Assembly (NCBI GenBank): GCA_002633005.1
Contig: NMRA01000019.1
Coordinates: 941,942 to 1,003,941, forward strand
Source of the DNA: Phoronis australis
Taxonomy: Eukaryota; Phoronida; Phoronidae
DNA length: 62,000 bases
Direction of reading: 5' to 3'
Below are positions 1 through 16,390 of this stretch, piece after piece (the stretch's first letter is position 1; the number at the start of each line of letters is the position of its first letter). A model generated the notes under the pieces. That model saw nothing but the letters and a program-made list of their open reading frames with translations. It was not told where the DNA came from and made no database searches. Position numbers and translations under genes: made by a program.

Positions 1-217
1 AAGGGGGGGGGGGGTTAGGCGGATTCGAGCGAATCCGATGCGCCTAGCGCCGAGCGGAAGGAAGGGGGTTTCCCCTCTCCCGTGTAAGATTTTTTTATGT
101 TTTTTAGTAGCTGATTTCGTTTTTCTGGCGAAAAATTTTTCAATTTTTATTTGACCCTGTCCCGAGGAGGTGGGGAGGGTTTGAACCCGCTGAACTCCCC
201 TATAGATCCGCCTCTGA
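1..217. mobile_element. right end of a hAT-like non-autonomous element
   Basis: The stretch starts in a poly-G run and ends at about 217 with CTATAGATCCGCCTCTG. Ends of the form GATCCGCC(N)CTG, the reverse of CAG-GGCGGATC, recur in this window near 16790, 40066/40675, 46840 and 51250, usually beside G or C tracts. This is the pattern of hAT-type miniature elements. The left end lies outside the window, so no target duplication can be checked. No coding potential is seen. Confidence 0.4.
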
Positions 218-339
218 ATCCAGTAGGCTTACTACTGAACATTTTGGGCATGTAAAAAACTACGCTTCGTAAGCCGTTACGTGAGTCATAAGCTATAAAT
301 ACATAGTTTATCCGTCCCACATCGGTCAAGCTAGCTATG

Positions 340-1340
340 AGCCGCGAATATAGTCCCTGTCACACTTATGCGTATGTCCTTTAGGGGTTCGCATATGAGA
401 ATATTTCAATACGCAGACGTTCACTCCATTTTGTATTACATTGGCTTATGACCGACGCACATCTATCATACGAATAAGGGATTCAGCGCATATCCCTTGA
501 GTTTGAGGTAGGCCTACGCATGATGTACATACTTGCAGTGCGCAGCATTATTTTCTTGCTGCGTAAGCAGGACGCATGCCTACCGTATTCCAGTCACACA
601 AAACTCCCACCGAACGCATGCTTGGAACACTTTGCTGACGAAAGTCGAGTGCATTCCGTCCAGCGCAGGCTTTGTTCACATTTAACATACGCGGCTCATA
701 ATAAATGCCGGGAGATCACCGTGTTACCGCACATGAACCGCTTCGCCTCCCCAAACTTAAAGCGTAGTCATACCGTACGTGCTCGACCGATGCACTGCGT
801 ATTTATAACTTATGTCTTGAGTAACAGCGTAAATAACGTCAGGGATAGAGCTTAATGTGTGTATGCCGAACCTTGCACAAAACTATTGGGATACAAATGA
901 TGTGCATTTCGTGTGTACGACTGTGCGTAGAAGGAATGCCAAGAACGCGCACTGCAGCTCACAAGGACATCCGGCGTGACAGGCCCATAGTGAGCGTACT
1001 ATAGCCTACTTGCAGTGCATGTGCAACGTAGCTGAACGAAATACAATTTGGATTTGTCGGAGGTGCGTCAGGTTTGCTGTTAGGTTGGTATATCTTGCTG
1101 TGTGCGCCGGGTCTGGAATACGCTTGGCATGCGCAATGCATAGGCAGGCATATCCCAGTAACAAAGTAGTGTAGCGCAGTACACAACACCTCATACGCAT
1201 TGGTTGCGCTGGATTCGTTATTTATACGCTGGTTATGTGTTGCACATAAGTCGAAGTAATCGATGAGCTTACTGCTGCGCATTGAAAAGTTTTTATGCGT
1301 AATTCATCAGGACTTCGTATAGGCAAGATTGTGGCATGTT
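340..1340. repeat. block dense in TGCGTA/TACGCA words
   Basis: Words of the form GCGTA or TACGC occur in both orientations about every 50-70 bases (for example near 368, 409, 514, 559, 690, 762, 796, 830, 925, 993, 1119, 1193, 1224, 1296). The flanks are AT-rich and nearly free of them. Dense two-way short motifs resemble the subterminal transposase-binding repeats of hAT or CACTA-type elements. No terminal inverted repeats were identified. The reading frames inside look like chance. Confidence 0.3.
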
Positions 1341-2760
1341 TGTACGTACCACCACATTAAATATGCATACTTAGTGCAATCCTTTTGGGACGAACTGCAA
1401 GGCGAGAGTATACAATCCGTGAAAATACAAAAAACAGTACTGCGAAGATGAATGCACTATACTGACTATTTCAAAACATCTAAAGGACACGCACATCAAC
1501 GTTTTATGTTTTTGAAGTAGAAAACATCTGTTGTAGCGCCTAGTTTTCTAACGTTTTTGTTTGATTCGACTGTTGACACAAGTAATCGTTCAGCAAGCGG
1601 CGACACTTGATTTTATTGGGCAAAGTTTACTTCACTGTTTAATAGACTTTTCGGCGAAATTAGCGAATTTCTTGCGACGGGTACATTTGGAGAAGGGTTT
1701 TACATCGAAAAATTGTAGTAATGGCATTGGTTGATTGCGACCACGCACAATCAGCAGTAAACTTTCTCCTGTGCGATGGTATACCGCACGACCTACGTAC
1801 ATATAAACGTAGACCATCGTTACGTATCATGGAACACTCAATAGCGATCATACATACTATTCTAAAAATGGGCACTTAGTGATTAGATTTAAATTTATAT
1901 ATTTTTAATAGAAAATACAAAGGATTAGTTACACTTATTGTCTTTAAAGATACCGAGGTGTTCGATCCTCTGTTTTCACCAGTTTAGAGAGTTTAGAATA
2001 AGATTCAACAGTCGGTAGACAAATATCGGTGAAATAGGGACATTCGGTAAGGTACACCTCTTTCTACTGTGTTTTTACAGTCGTTTCTGTTGCCATTCAC
2101 TTGTGAGACCATTTTGGTGGCGCATCACCACAAATACCGTATTAAAACTTGTTTATTTGGAGAATTCATGACGTCAAATAAATCAGCGATATATAAGAAT
2201 AAATGTAGTTTGTAGTGAACTTGAAATGAAGCGAATACGTTATTTGTAACCATATCACCAATAAGAAAATGCTCAATTAATCGCTTTCATTGTATGACTG
2301 AGCGTTACAAACAACACATGACCACAGGTTGTTTACGTCCAAATCGCATAATTAATCAGTGTCCGAATTAATTACCTGTAATTACTCTATTATTTGTGGC
2401 TGTGTTGACTTGCACGTTATTGATATCAACACAAAATTCAATCACCTGTCATTCATTGATGTTCGGACCCCCGTTGAGTCCTAATCTCTCCTGGCGAGTC
2501 GATTTCTGGAAGAACGCCAACAAATTTTCCATTGATTGGGCACTGATTTCCCCCATTCAATCTATTATTGCATTTACATTGTCTAGCTATTTAGTCAACT
2601 CTGTAATTACTGTATTTCAATCACATCTAAAAGGGGGCGCCTTTGTATTTCAAATAGAAGGTAGAGACTGGCAGTACTATTTCCGCTTCCTTTCAGTCAA
2701 AAACTTCACTCTGATAAAAAAGATTTTAACACAAGTTATTGCAATCGAACCTAAGCCCTA
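1341..2760. other. no recognisable gene
   Basis: AT-rich sequence. A 121-codon open frame at 2396-2761 shows no domain or family resemblance. A near-palindrome at about 2115 (GGTGGCGCATCACC) resembles the perfect palindromes at 2841 and 6116 and may be a decayed relative. Confidence 0.5.
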
Positions 2761-3080
2761 ATAATGCTCGTTCAACACAGCTCCAAATATTTTCAAAGTT
2801 AACGGAATTTAATATGACTTTTAGTTTTAACTTTTATGTTTGGTGGTGCACCACCACGTAAAATGGCCGCCGTAGTTTGACAGCTGGCTCAAGTGTCGCG
2901 GGTACTCACTCAACTGCCGCCATACGCAACGAAGTTTCCTCCGAAACCCTGCCATCTTTCTAAAAAACGTTTAAATATTAATATTACGATAAGGCTAACA
3001 CAAACAGGCCTGAAAGTTTCGAAATGTTTACATTTTAGTGATATCGTTCGACTGACTAAACTCATCCAGTTGGTGAATGT
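2740..3080 (+). repeat. palindrome-bearing dispersed repeat, copy 1
   Basis: This segment aligns by eye with 6010-6215. Shared blocks include GAATTTAATATGA, the 16-bp perfect palindrome TGGTGGTGCACCACCA (2841-2856), a following GCCGCCGTAGT-like stretch, and TTTTAGTGAT further on. Copy 1 carries about 140 extra bases between the last two blocks. Both copies have the same orientation. No protein frame is shared. Confidence 0.55.
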
Positions 3081-6009
3081 AAATAAAAGAGTATCTTTAG
3101 GACAACAAGATTGCAAAGACGAAAGTTTTTTAACAGCTGTTTCAAAATCACAGATTTTGTTCCCCTGTAATAATTCGTACGTGGGAAACCGGGGCACGTT
3201 TTTCCTCATTTTATGAAAGTTGTCGTGTAGTGCCAGCTTTTAATGTCCGGTTTTAATTTTAAGATTCTGTACCTTAAAGAGGCACAATCGTTTTTACAGA
3301 AGAAAAACGCTTTTTTTTGGGTTATTGTTGGATGGGATAAACTTTTTGAGGTTATTAGCAGAGCTCTATAACAAAAAACTCTCGCAGTTGTCTACCAACT
3401 ATTCGTTGAAATCAAGGCCGACAATGGAAGCCATGCTAACAGCCACAGAATAGAGACTGAGAGTCTGATAGGGGCTGACCTAAGAAAACCATTTTTACTC
3501 GTCAGTAATGTAACTTTAAGCATAGAATACAATCAACAATTGTGCAAACGAGCGTGTAGATATAATTTCTGTTTAAAACAATTGAACTCAAGGCGTTAAC
3601 TCGCCCCTACTTGGGGCGAGTTTGCCCTATGCCTTGAGCGAAGTTCGCCCCCTTCTTGGAAGGTTAAATTCGAAGAAAACAACTCTATAGGATCGTTGGC
3701 CATTTATTTAACGACTCTAAGTTGAACTATTTTCAATATTTTCTATTTTGAGCAGTTAATATATAAATCAAAAAATATAAAACATGTATCTGAAACTACG
3801 TCTTTCTACACTTGTTGTTGTAAATTCCTCTTAAAGTTTGGGACCCAGATTTGATGAGTAACAGGACAAAATTAAATCGAAGACTCCGAAAAATTCGATA
3901 TTCACACAATAAACCCGATCGATCGTCGAAGTCAGAAGCATTTCAGTTTCCGCCTTCACTAGATCGGCCTTAGGCTTACTCTGAAATTTCCCGGTACCCT
4001 TGTTCCTGAACGTCATCCATTCCCCCAACGAGTGACCATGACTTGTACAGCATGATCACCAGTGGAGTGTAGAATTATAAGTTCTTGAGAATGTAGGATA
4101 CTTTAATTTTTGTACACTAGAGTCAGAACTCGTAATATACTGCATGTTGTACAGTTTATGTTAGTCGCATTCTTGAAACTATAGATCACGTGACACTCTT
4201 CAAAATGAATATTTGCTAGTCATGATGATAAGACAGCCTACTTTTGTCAAAGTTAATTTTGTCAATTAAAAACAGACGTGTTTGTTAAAAAAATTCAAAA
4301 GGTCATGCGGGTCATGTTGAAGTACAACTCTTTGTTACATTTCAAAAATAAAATATTGAACCTGAACCTAACACACGGAACGAAAACAACACGATAAGGT
4401 GGAACCAAGAAATTATTTACGCGCGTAGAAATTATATTTTTTTGAAAAATCAACGTGACATTTGCGAAACCCTCTTTTGCCAAGGGGCAAATTTGCTCCA
4501 GTCTCTCTTCGTATACATAGCAAAGCACACTTCATTGTTCAATTTGATGATCTTGAAAATATATCGTATTACTCGTTCATTTAAAAGTCATGTAGATTTT
4601 AGATAACATTGAAAGCAAAAAAGCGTTAGAAAGCGACGACTCCATAAAAACAATAAAATATTCATAATGTCGTATTAACACAAATTTACAAAGACGCCCA
4701 TCGAAGTGACACGCAATTAAATTCTACCTTCACCACGGGTTCTCTCTTTAACATGAGAACCACGCCACGACTTCCCATTTGCATCCTCGACACTTGCAAG
4801 CATTTCTCATTAAACACCATTTTCCAGATTTTGCATTTGTCAGCTTCTCACATCCTCCGTTTCATTAGGCGAAAATTAATGAAATCTTGGCTTATTAAAA
4901 TTGAAGGCGATCTTATTTCCGTGTATGTATATCGCGATGTAAAGTAGACGCATTTCAAGGTGCAAATAGTTGACACCTTTCGCATACGCGTCTATCCGTT
5001 AGGTCAAAATACTTTTGCAATAAAAACGCCGTGAGCATAGTAATAGCAACTAAAAAGAAGACAATTAACTTAATTAACATAATTATTGTACGCTCGACCC
5101 TCAATGAATTGTTTCCAAGCGTTCAACTATTTCTATCAGATTAGATGTATGTTTAAGAAAGCGCCCGCTGCAAACAAACGCTATAGTGAGTCATGATCAT
5201 AGACATTACCATGCGAGTGGTCATCCTAAATTTAAAATTTAAATCTGCGAAAAGGGAGTTTTTGGTAATTTTGGTTATCCAACTCTTAACAATAGCATTG
5301 AAGAAGACATGACAGTTGCTGAGTTGAGTCGAGTCACTTTACGCCTTTGTTAAATTACAGGCGAAAGGAAAATTCTGTTGTTGCATTTGAAAAAACTAAA
5401 GCCCCGGTCACACTTATTCGGAATTTGCAGGAATTACGGTTATGTTGGACTATGCAGAACTGTCCAAATTTGGCTTAAACTAAGGAACATCATACATCAG
5501 AAACAGCTTGTAGTATTCTTACGAAACTTTCAGATAGTATGTTTTATGAACTGTTCTTAGTTCAAAACACTACTAGAATTTGTTTCGACATGATTGTTCT
5601 TCTTTTGCGTGAGGGGCTATAAAACGATAGGATTCTTGTGATTTTTATCAAAAAATAAGAAAAAGAAAACGAAATGATAATTTAAAAAACTGTAACAGCG
5701 TTTTGACATTTCATCTTTTTGACATTGTTTTCAAAGGAAACATGGTCATTTTGTTGATACCCTCGTTTTGCTGACAATGTTCCTTAGTTCCTTTTTTGCT
5801 CAACTTTACTGCAAAGACAGTCACGTGACACAATTAATGGCAGATCAAATTCCACAGGTTTTCTAATTGCAGAAAATAAATACTTATTCTGTGTTAAAAT
5901 CAACACTTCGGTATACGATTGTAGATAAGTTCGTTCTAACCATAAACTGAAGATACTCTATTCGCTTCATTTTAGTAAAAAACATCAGAAAACGGGCTTT
6001 AAAATAAGT
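3081..6009. other. no recognisable gene
   Basis: AT-rich sequence with only short chance frames. A small hairpin lies at 3599-3621 (ACTCGCCCC, 5-base loop, GGGGCGAGT). A stretch near 5430-5590 resembles segments near 38070-38130 (reverse) and weakly 53640-53700, suggesting one more old dispersed repeat. Confidence 0.4.
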
Positions 6010-6215
6010 TAATTCAGTCGAAATTTAAGTCCAAATAAAGCTCATTCAACAAAACCCCAAGTAGTTTCAAACTTGACTGAATTTAATATGAATTCTTTAG
6101 TGCAATTTATGTTTTTGGTGGTGCACCACCACATAATTGGTCGCCGTAGTGAGTGACTGAAGATATGCTTGTATTTTAGTGATCTCTTTTGATTGACGAA
6201 ATTCATTCTGGATTT
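6010..6215 (+). repeat. palindrome-bearing dispersed repeat, copy 2
   Basis: Second copy of the repeat at 2740-3080, with the same 16-bp palindrome at 6116-6131. The internal segment present in copy 1 is missing here, so one copy has an insertion or the other a deletion. Confidence 0.55.
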
Positions 6216-6959
6216 TTTCAAAATTCTAGTTTAATCCACGCGGCCATTTCAGACAAATATTTAAAATGTACTTGGAAGCTGGATCGAATGATTCGTGCTC
6301 ATTGCAGGTGCATTATCTTTCCAGTTTAGTTAAAATGGAGTGAAAGTACTGTTGGAATGCTTAGAAGGCATTGAGACTGCATTTCAAATGGCATGAAATT
6401 GTTGCCCGAATGACATCCGAAGTATATTTGGAAGGAGCCACGAATACTGCACGAATTATTCTGATGTGTACTTGGAACGCTTCTAGAATAGCTTCTGAAT
6501 ATTTTGGACCTCTAAGAATTTAAAGAGACGGCAACTGGATTATTTAGAATGTACATGTGCAGTAGTTCGAATCTGCATAACGTGAACAGGAATGTGCTGA
6601 GTAAGATCCAACATGTTGCCAAATCTTGCATTTCACCCATCTCGGCACATACATGTAGTGTATGGAAGTCTGGACCGCGTTACTTCTCTTCCGATTAATG
6701 TCCTTTAGCAAAGCCTCGTTCAAAGAGGTGTGGAGGAGGCCGGGAGAAGAAACATTGAGAGGAAAAAACCCTGGCAGAGAAAAGAAGAAAACAAAACATT
6801 CCTCATATTAAACTGGAGGAGCTCAGAGGAGAAGACCCACAGTCTTTCTTCAACTTTCTAAAAAAGAGCCTACCGTGTTTGATGAGTTGCTGCAAATAAA
6901 AGGTTGGACCAATGATACAGAAATAGAATATTAATATGAGGAACGTGCCTCCTCCAGAC
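6216..6959. other. no recognisable gene
   Basis: Purine-rich, low-complexity patches are seen around 6730-6800. No exon-like frame with splice signals was found. Confidence 0.4.
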
Positions 6960-7355
6960 GTGAAGTTAACTATCACCGTGGGGCTGTTAGCAACAACCGT
7001 GGGGCTGTTGGCCATCACCATGGAGCTGTTAGCAGTCACCGTGGGAGTGTTGGCAATCATCGTGGGGTTGTTAGCCATCACCGTGGGCCTGTTGACCATC
7101 ACCGTGGGGCCGTTGACCATCACTGTGGGGCTCTTGGCCATCACCATGGGGCTGTTGGTAATCACCGTAGGGCTGTTTGCCATCACCGTGGGGCTGCTGA
7201 CCATCACCGTGGGGTTGTTAGCCATCACCGTAGGGCTGTTGGCAATCACCGTCATTGGTGGGGCTTTTAGCCATCACCGTGGGGCTGTTAACAACTACCG
7301 TGGGGCTGTTGGCCATCACCATGGGGCTATTAGCAATCAGCGCGGGGCTGTTGGG
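6960..7355. repeat. 21-bp minisatellite
   Basis: About 18 imperfect copies of a 21-bp unit close to CCATCACCGTGGGGCTGTTGG. Because 21 is a multiple of three, frames stay open on both strands and give heptad peptides (ITVGLLA on plus, NSPTVMA on minus). The first and last units are the most diverged. The encoded peptides are best read as a by-product of the array, since no signal peptide, promoter or splice context supports a gene. Confidence 0.85.
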
Positions 7356-8540
7356 TTCAGGTGATATGAACCTTAGTCGTATGATCAACTTTCGTGTGAC
7401 AAGAAACTTGTTGGAGAGGTCTTCAAAAAAGATGGAAGCTTTAGATAGTGACGGCCAAAATCGGATCCTTGTACCACAAAATCTACGGCGACATCCACAC
7501 GGCCCTTGCAAATGGAAAACACAAGGTCCTGTGGGTGGGTGACAGTGGTGCTTACAGAAGCATGCCTTATACTCATATCTTCATTGTTTTGATGATTTCA
7601 TTCAAAACTATTTCTGTCAGTCGCTATTGTGCAGTTTGTACTTCCGCTGCTGCGCAACAAGCCCTTCATTTCGAGATAAGCGCTAGTTCTTCACAACCGA
7701 TGTTAAGCTCTCTCAAAGCGTATGCTACATTTGCCCAGTGGATATAAAAGACTTCGACAGATTTTTCGAACATTTTAGTCCAAATGTTAATCAATGAGCT
7801 GGCGTGGGTTACCAGGCAACGTTTGTTTTCAAAGCTTCAGATGTATTAAACAAGATGTTTAGACAAGTAACGAAAATTAAATGCGACTTTAATTAAAATG
7901 GAACTTGATGTTTGTTAATTGCCCAAACCACTGAGAGATTAACATCTAGCGAAAGTAAAAAAAAAAACCAGTTTTGTAAGGCGCAAACTGGGTAATCATT
8001 GACTTAAGACAAAATGTCAAAACTGATGATTCATATTGTGCATGAACTGTTGACAGAGGTGAAATTTATCTTCATCAAGTGCCTCTGATCTATTATTTCT
8101 AAAGATATTAAACCAAAAAATGGTTGATTTAACACCTAAGTATGTGTCACGCGTGTATCGGTTAACACGTGTTAATAATTTCCGCAATAAAATCGTCTCG
8201 GAAATATCTGTCATTGAAAAGCAATAAAGACATCTTAGGGGATTATATAAAAAAGTTGAATTAGATATCGGATAAAACCAAAGAGTACGGTTTTCAATTA
8301 TAACAGTAATCATGCGCCAATAAAATATTGAACATCGTCTTCAATGCTTCATACAAACAAAAAGCTCATTTCTTGTATTTCTAAAGTATGAATAAAGTGA
8401 TTAAAACTTTGGCAGGCCTGCTGCGAAGCCCGGTACCCTTTCAGTAGACGAACTGTGCCAGCGAAACCACAAGATCACGCAAGTTGAAGAACGTGATCGC
8501 ACTTATTTTACTCGCTAAATTATAAAACACAGCCTAGGGT
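7356..8540. other. no recognisable gene
   Basis: AT-rich sequence with short chance frames only. Confidence 0.4.
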
Positions 8541-8558
8541 TATGGCTGACCGCCTCCA

Positions 8559-8670
8559 TGATGATGTTGACGGCGATGATGATGATGATGATGATGATGA
8601 TGACGACGACGACAACGATGACGATGATGACGACGACAGTTCTGATCGTGGCGGTGATGATGTTGATGAT
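8559..8670. repeat. GAT/GAC trinucleotide microsatellite
   Basis: An imperfect run of GAT and GAC codons. On plus it sits in a 64-codon frame starting at 8542 that reads as a long aspartate run, with TATAAAAC about 20 bases before the ATG. The tail after the repeat has no recognisable domain. A transcribed acidic micropeptide cannot be excluded, but a simple repeat explains the frame. Confidence 0.8.
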
Positions 8671-8680
8671 GACAATTTGA

Positions 8681-11043
8681 TAACATTTGTTAAAAGAAAA
8701 CAGAAAGAAGATTTCGTTATTTTCACATCATCGTAGATTAAAGTTATTGAAACCTTTTTAAATGAAAATACTACAAACAAATTGACTTAGAAAAATAAGA
8801 CATTTCAATAAAATGCTACGGTAGCTCAGTTTAATAAGACACGCTTAAGAGAAACCGGAACCACGTCTTTGGTGGCAAGATTTACACTGAAAATATAACT
8901 TGACTTAGAAGTCAAACATTTACCGGAGGTTTGTTTGCTATGAAAAACTGGTTATCTTACAGTAACAGCGACAGACTGAATCAGTTTTCAAAATACCTAA
9001 TATTCCTTTTTTCAAGAAACGAATGCTCTTTCCTCTGCCCAATTGTTGGCGAGTTGAGGAGCCGAACTTCCCATAACCTTAAAAATATTCATTTTGCGCC
9101 ATCATTAAGATTATTAATACGGCAAATGTTCTCCAGTCACTGTTATTACTGCCTGACCAGGAATGTTGACATTGATTAAACCTGCTCCTTAGTTATCGCC
9201 GTCATTAACAATAGAGTCAAACGTCTCTGTATGGCGTATAATCATTCCTAACGAGCACTCTATGAATCTTTCTTTGATTTGACGAGAAGGATTAATTTAT
9301 TGGCGTTGCTCATTTCCGATTGATCGTAGCGCATTATAACACAAGTGTCGTGTACTTAAGTCATTTGTTCTAATTAATTTCTTTTAATGATCACTACTAT
9401 CGCTAATACTTTCAGCAGCTTTTACACACGCCGTGTTTGCATTCTGTATAGATCATATTTGCGAGGCAGTCGAAAGCCAATAATTGTTAACTTTCTCATA
9501 AAGGAATTCTTATTTTTAATAAGAACAATACGCGAAAGGCGGCTTTCAAATGGAACTTGCATGGTTAGATTACACATGCAGTAATTAATTTCTTGGCGGG
9601 TTAGAATCATTTATAATGTTGCAAAGATAAACAATGGTTTTTGGCCATTCAATGTGTGAAAGAATGTCAAATGCTTTGGCATTTCAGTTTAAAGAATACA
9701 AAATGACCCTATTAGAGCTAATCGAAATTTGAGAAAAATATTCTGATTCGTTTTTATTTTCCTCAAAATACTTCAAGTTGCACTTGGCTGACTCACGAAT
9801 TTGCTCCTTTCACAGCTACATGGATGTCCAGTTCAAGTAAATATATATTAAGCAATAACAAATTTTCCTAAAACTTTCCGAGTGGTTACATTTATTTATT
9901 GTAACTGAAAATACTGCACTTTTGCCACGCGTTTTAAACCCGATTTTTGTTGGCCAAGACTCCAGATCCGTTAAGTCTTTGACACAAAGAAAGACATCAA
10001 TGTTGAATAAATGAAAAATTTCCCTAGACAGCAGGAACTTTATGTAATCCCGCACTTTCTACTTATACCGGTGTCTCCATTGCTTTCGCTCATGCATCGA
10101 AGACCTGCGTTTGGGCAATCTTTACAAAACGCTTTCAGAAAAGTAACCAGTTGTACTTCCAATGAATCATTTTCAGGTCTAAATTTAAATTACATTCATT
10201 TCCACAGAAACGACCGACATTTAATGAGTGCTAATCAAAATTTTTTTTTTGAAAAACGAAATGTTTTTGCCACAATCGTGCTGTTGATCTTACTCGTACA
10301 ACTTACGTATATACATCATAAAAGATTTATCTACACCTCGCTGAGTTTCTTAAAGCAGTGCGGGGATGATTTTTTTCTCAAGAGACGATAACTTCGACTA
10401 CAGTAGGCCTAGTAGACTCATTTCAATTTCGCACAAAGCAGTTATATATTGCAATCGTGATAATTCTACATTGCTAATAGGCTTATATGTATATGCAAAA
10501 AATCTCCAGTAAAAACAATGTTTTTTGTTGAATGAGTGACAAAATAAAATCCCACTTGTCGGCCAAATTGTATAATAAATTGATGGACTTTTACCGCACC
10601 TTATTTGTAATAATAATAACAATAAAAAAACAAAAGCAGAAGTTCAGAAGTAGGTTTGTATTTTTACGTGACATAATTACAATAATATATACACAAAAGC
10701 AATATTTAAACAGCATAATCTCTTCGTATCTTTTTAGTGCTTGTTTTTATCGTAAATTTGAAAATATGTAAATAATGCAACATAATACGCCTGCTGATGT
10801 TGAAATACGGATTCACATTAACCGTCGACAACATGGCAAGAAAACGGCATGAAAAAACTGCGTACACTACGATTCAAACAGCATGACCAACATAAAATAT
10901 CAGAAAATGCCATGGTCGACAACTGAACGTTCGCCTTTATGATTTTTGTGATGTATTTGGCAGGATAAATCAGGTTCATCTGCTGCAGTGTCAGTGGAAG
11001 TCAATCAATTTTAAATCTCGGTCGTCAGGTGCAAAGTCACGTG
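8681..11043. other. no recognisable gene; 3' flank of Not
   Basis: AT-rich sequence downstream of the Not stop codon. The Not 3' untranslated region should lie in the right part, but I found no clear AATAAA in the minus-strand sense. Short open frames here look like chance. Confidence 0.4.
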
Positions 11044-14322
<3,279 letters not shown>

Positions 14323-14389
14323 TGTTTAGCACTTGGACGTACTTGATAAGAAATGCAAAATTGACTCTGAGTACCCAACTAAATCAGAC

Positions 14390-14445
14390 GTTATATATAT
14401 ATAAGGAAATGGGCGGAGTTTCGAGTACTACAGACAGACCAATAA
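14390..14445 (-). promoter_or_regulatory. core promoter of Not
   Basis: Reading toward Not there is an inverted CCAAT box (14439-14443), a GC box (GGGCGG on plus, 14411-14416) and a TATATATA tract (14393-14403). The TATA tract lies about 70-80 bases before the start codon, which predicts transcription start near 14365 and a 5' leader of roughly 45 bases. Confidence 0.55.
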
Positions 14446-15198
14446 GAAACGGGCTTCAGATGGTGGCCAAATCGACCTTTCCGAATGGGGGGGTAATATC
14501 GACAGCCTCATTAATATAATTCATTGGTAATTGAAGAAAGTGATTAATGAATTAGCAAGAAAAACAATAAAAGACCTCCTCTGTTTTTAATGACTTTAGA
14601 AGTATCACACAAAGTAAGCGATTCCCGCGGTGATCAATTTATCAACGACAGGGTTACCTTGGGCACAAAAAATGTTTTCGGATACGCGCGGCAACGAGGT
14701 TCACGCGAAACTTCATATGCTTACAACAAAGTTATCGCTTGAAAACAAAACATGTTTCAATAACAGTAGCTTATCCAAAAGAACGGGAGACAATACATTT
14801 TTTATAAGAAAAAAGATATAAGTCGAATTTTCTGTAAATTGGATAAATAATTTGCTATCTGATCTACCGAAAGTACTCCAAATTTGATTAGAAGGCTGTT
14901 GCAATATAGGACTTACGTCATGACAGTTACGTCAGCCGACTGCCTGTTTTCACAAACTACTGTGCTGAAGGCGAAGTGTGAGAAAACGTGTTTTTTCTAA
15001 AACTCCGTAAAAAATCAAGTGAAGCTTGGACACAATAGATTGGGCTGAGATTGAAGTAGGACAGACTAAAAATTTTTTTTTAGAAAACAGTTATTTGATA
15101 ACAATATAAAACTGCAAACAATTCAATTTCACAGATGTTCCGTAACACGACCATGGGCGCACGGTTTGTTGCAAGTAACCAATGTATTTATTTATTTC
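14446..15198. other. upstream flank of Not, no gene seen
   Basis: No exon-like frame is found. Distal regulatory elements would be expected here but none can be named from sequence. Confidence 0.4.
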
Positions 15199-15421
15199 AT
15201 GCGCGCACCCAGCCTTTAACATGGGGGGGCTCGAATTTCTGGGGATGTGGACCCTTTACTGGCAAAAAAAAACGGGGTGTCACCTTCACTGGGCATCTGC
15301 GCCTTTTTAGTGGTCTTTTGTCTCGTTTTCTCTGACTTTTTGTTTCTCTGAGGCTGACCTTTTTGCAAATTTCGCCAAATGGGGGGCTCATTGGAGCACC
15401 GAGCCCCCCTGGGTGTGCGCA
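15199..15421. mobile_element. MITE-like element with GCGCRCACCCAG ends, copy 1
   Basis: Left end GCGCGCACCCAG and right end the reverse of GCGCACACCCAG, both followed inward by a GGGGGGCTC-like block. The left end matches the inverted copy at 46611-46766 and the left end at 52183, and all share a following TCGAATTT stretch. No transposase remnant is seen, and a clear target duplication was not found. Confidence 0.6.
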
Positions 15422-16382
15422 CTTATTTAATTCATAATGTTTACTCTTACCGGTAGCTGTTATCACGATTAAGAACTGTTAATAGAAACTTTCAATAGTG
15501 AGTTAGCTGACTAAAAGCTAAATTGCCAAGCTTTAATTCTGAGCTAGTAGTTTGAAAGTATGATCATGTTTCACCAGTTTTCAATCGAAAAATTGACATT
15601 CATTTTTATTACCGACAGGTTGTCGTGACACAATAACACACACATGTGGGTACCAGTTACTATGAATACGCGATGTTACGAAAAACAACTTAACTCATGA
15701 ATTTCATAGGCGAATTTGGGGGGGGGGCAGGAGGCCCGGCCTCCCACCTTGGCTGTCGCAAAAAAATAAAACAACAAGAGCGTAGGGAAATGTTGAGTTA
15801 ATTAATTGACCCCGGTAATTAACATTATACGGCGGAAACAAGGTTTAAATGTGCAGTTTTAGTGTGTTTGGGGGGAAGGGGGCTCAGATCCAATTTCAAG
15901 TGTCAAATTCGGAACACGGCTCAATAAACTAAGGCTAAGTATAGGCTCTCCCGCGATATCCCAGGCGACCGGCAATGGCGCTGCACACTACGACTCCGTT
16001 TCCGTCGTCTGCTTCACTGTGCAACGAAGAAAATTACTTCATTTTTTAAAGAAAATGGAATCTGAGTGACGATGAAAAAACAGAAGCTGCTGGTAAGATG
16101 TGAATTTTAATCGACGACTCAGTGAATCACTCAGAAACTCATAATTCTCTCTTTGTCAAACCTTAACTAAAGACGATTTCCAAAGCAATCGCGTCATTAA
16201 TGCCAACACAAAAAACGGATTTGGTCTTTTGGGCAATCGAAGACTATTTTAAATATAACAAATTTGTTACGAACTGATTGCACAAAATACAAAAATTTTA
16301 ATAAGCATTACAAAAAGAAGTAGGTTTCGTGCGCAAAAGCTGTGGACCATAAACAAGTAGCTCTCTTATTATCAAATTAAGA
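15422..16382. other. no recognisable gene
   Basis: Contains a G-tract/GC-rich patch at 15718-15755 reminiscent of the mobile-element ends elsewhere in the window. Otherwise AT-rich without exon-like frames. Confidence 0.4.
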
Positions 16383-16390
16383 GTGAAATC

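Noticed and set aside
520-855. 111-codon frame in the TGCGTA-rich block
   Set aside because: No similarity; probably chance within repetitive sequence.
6803-7364. Overlapping 142- to 150-codon frames on both strands
   Set aside because: They are produced by the 21-bp minisatellite; no promoter, splice or domain evidence.
8542-8736. 64-codon poly-aspartate frame with a TATA-like upstream element
   Set aside because: Explained by the trinucleotide repeat; kept only as a microsatellite.
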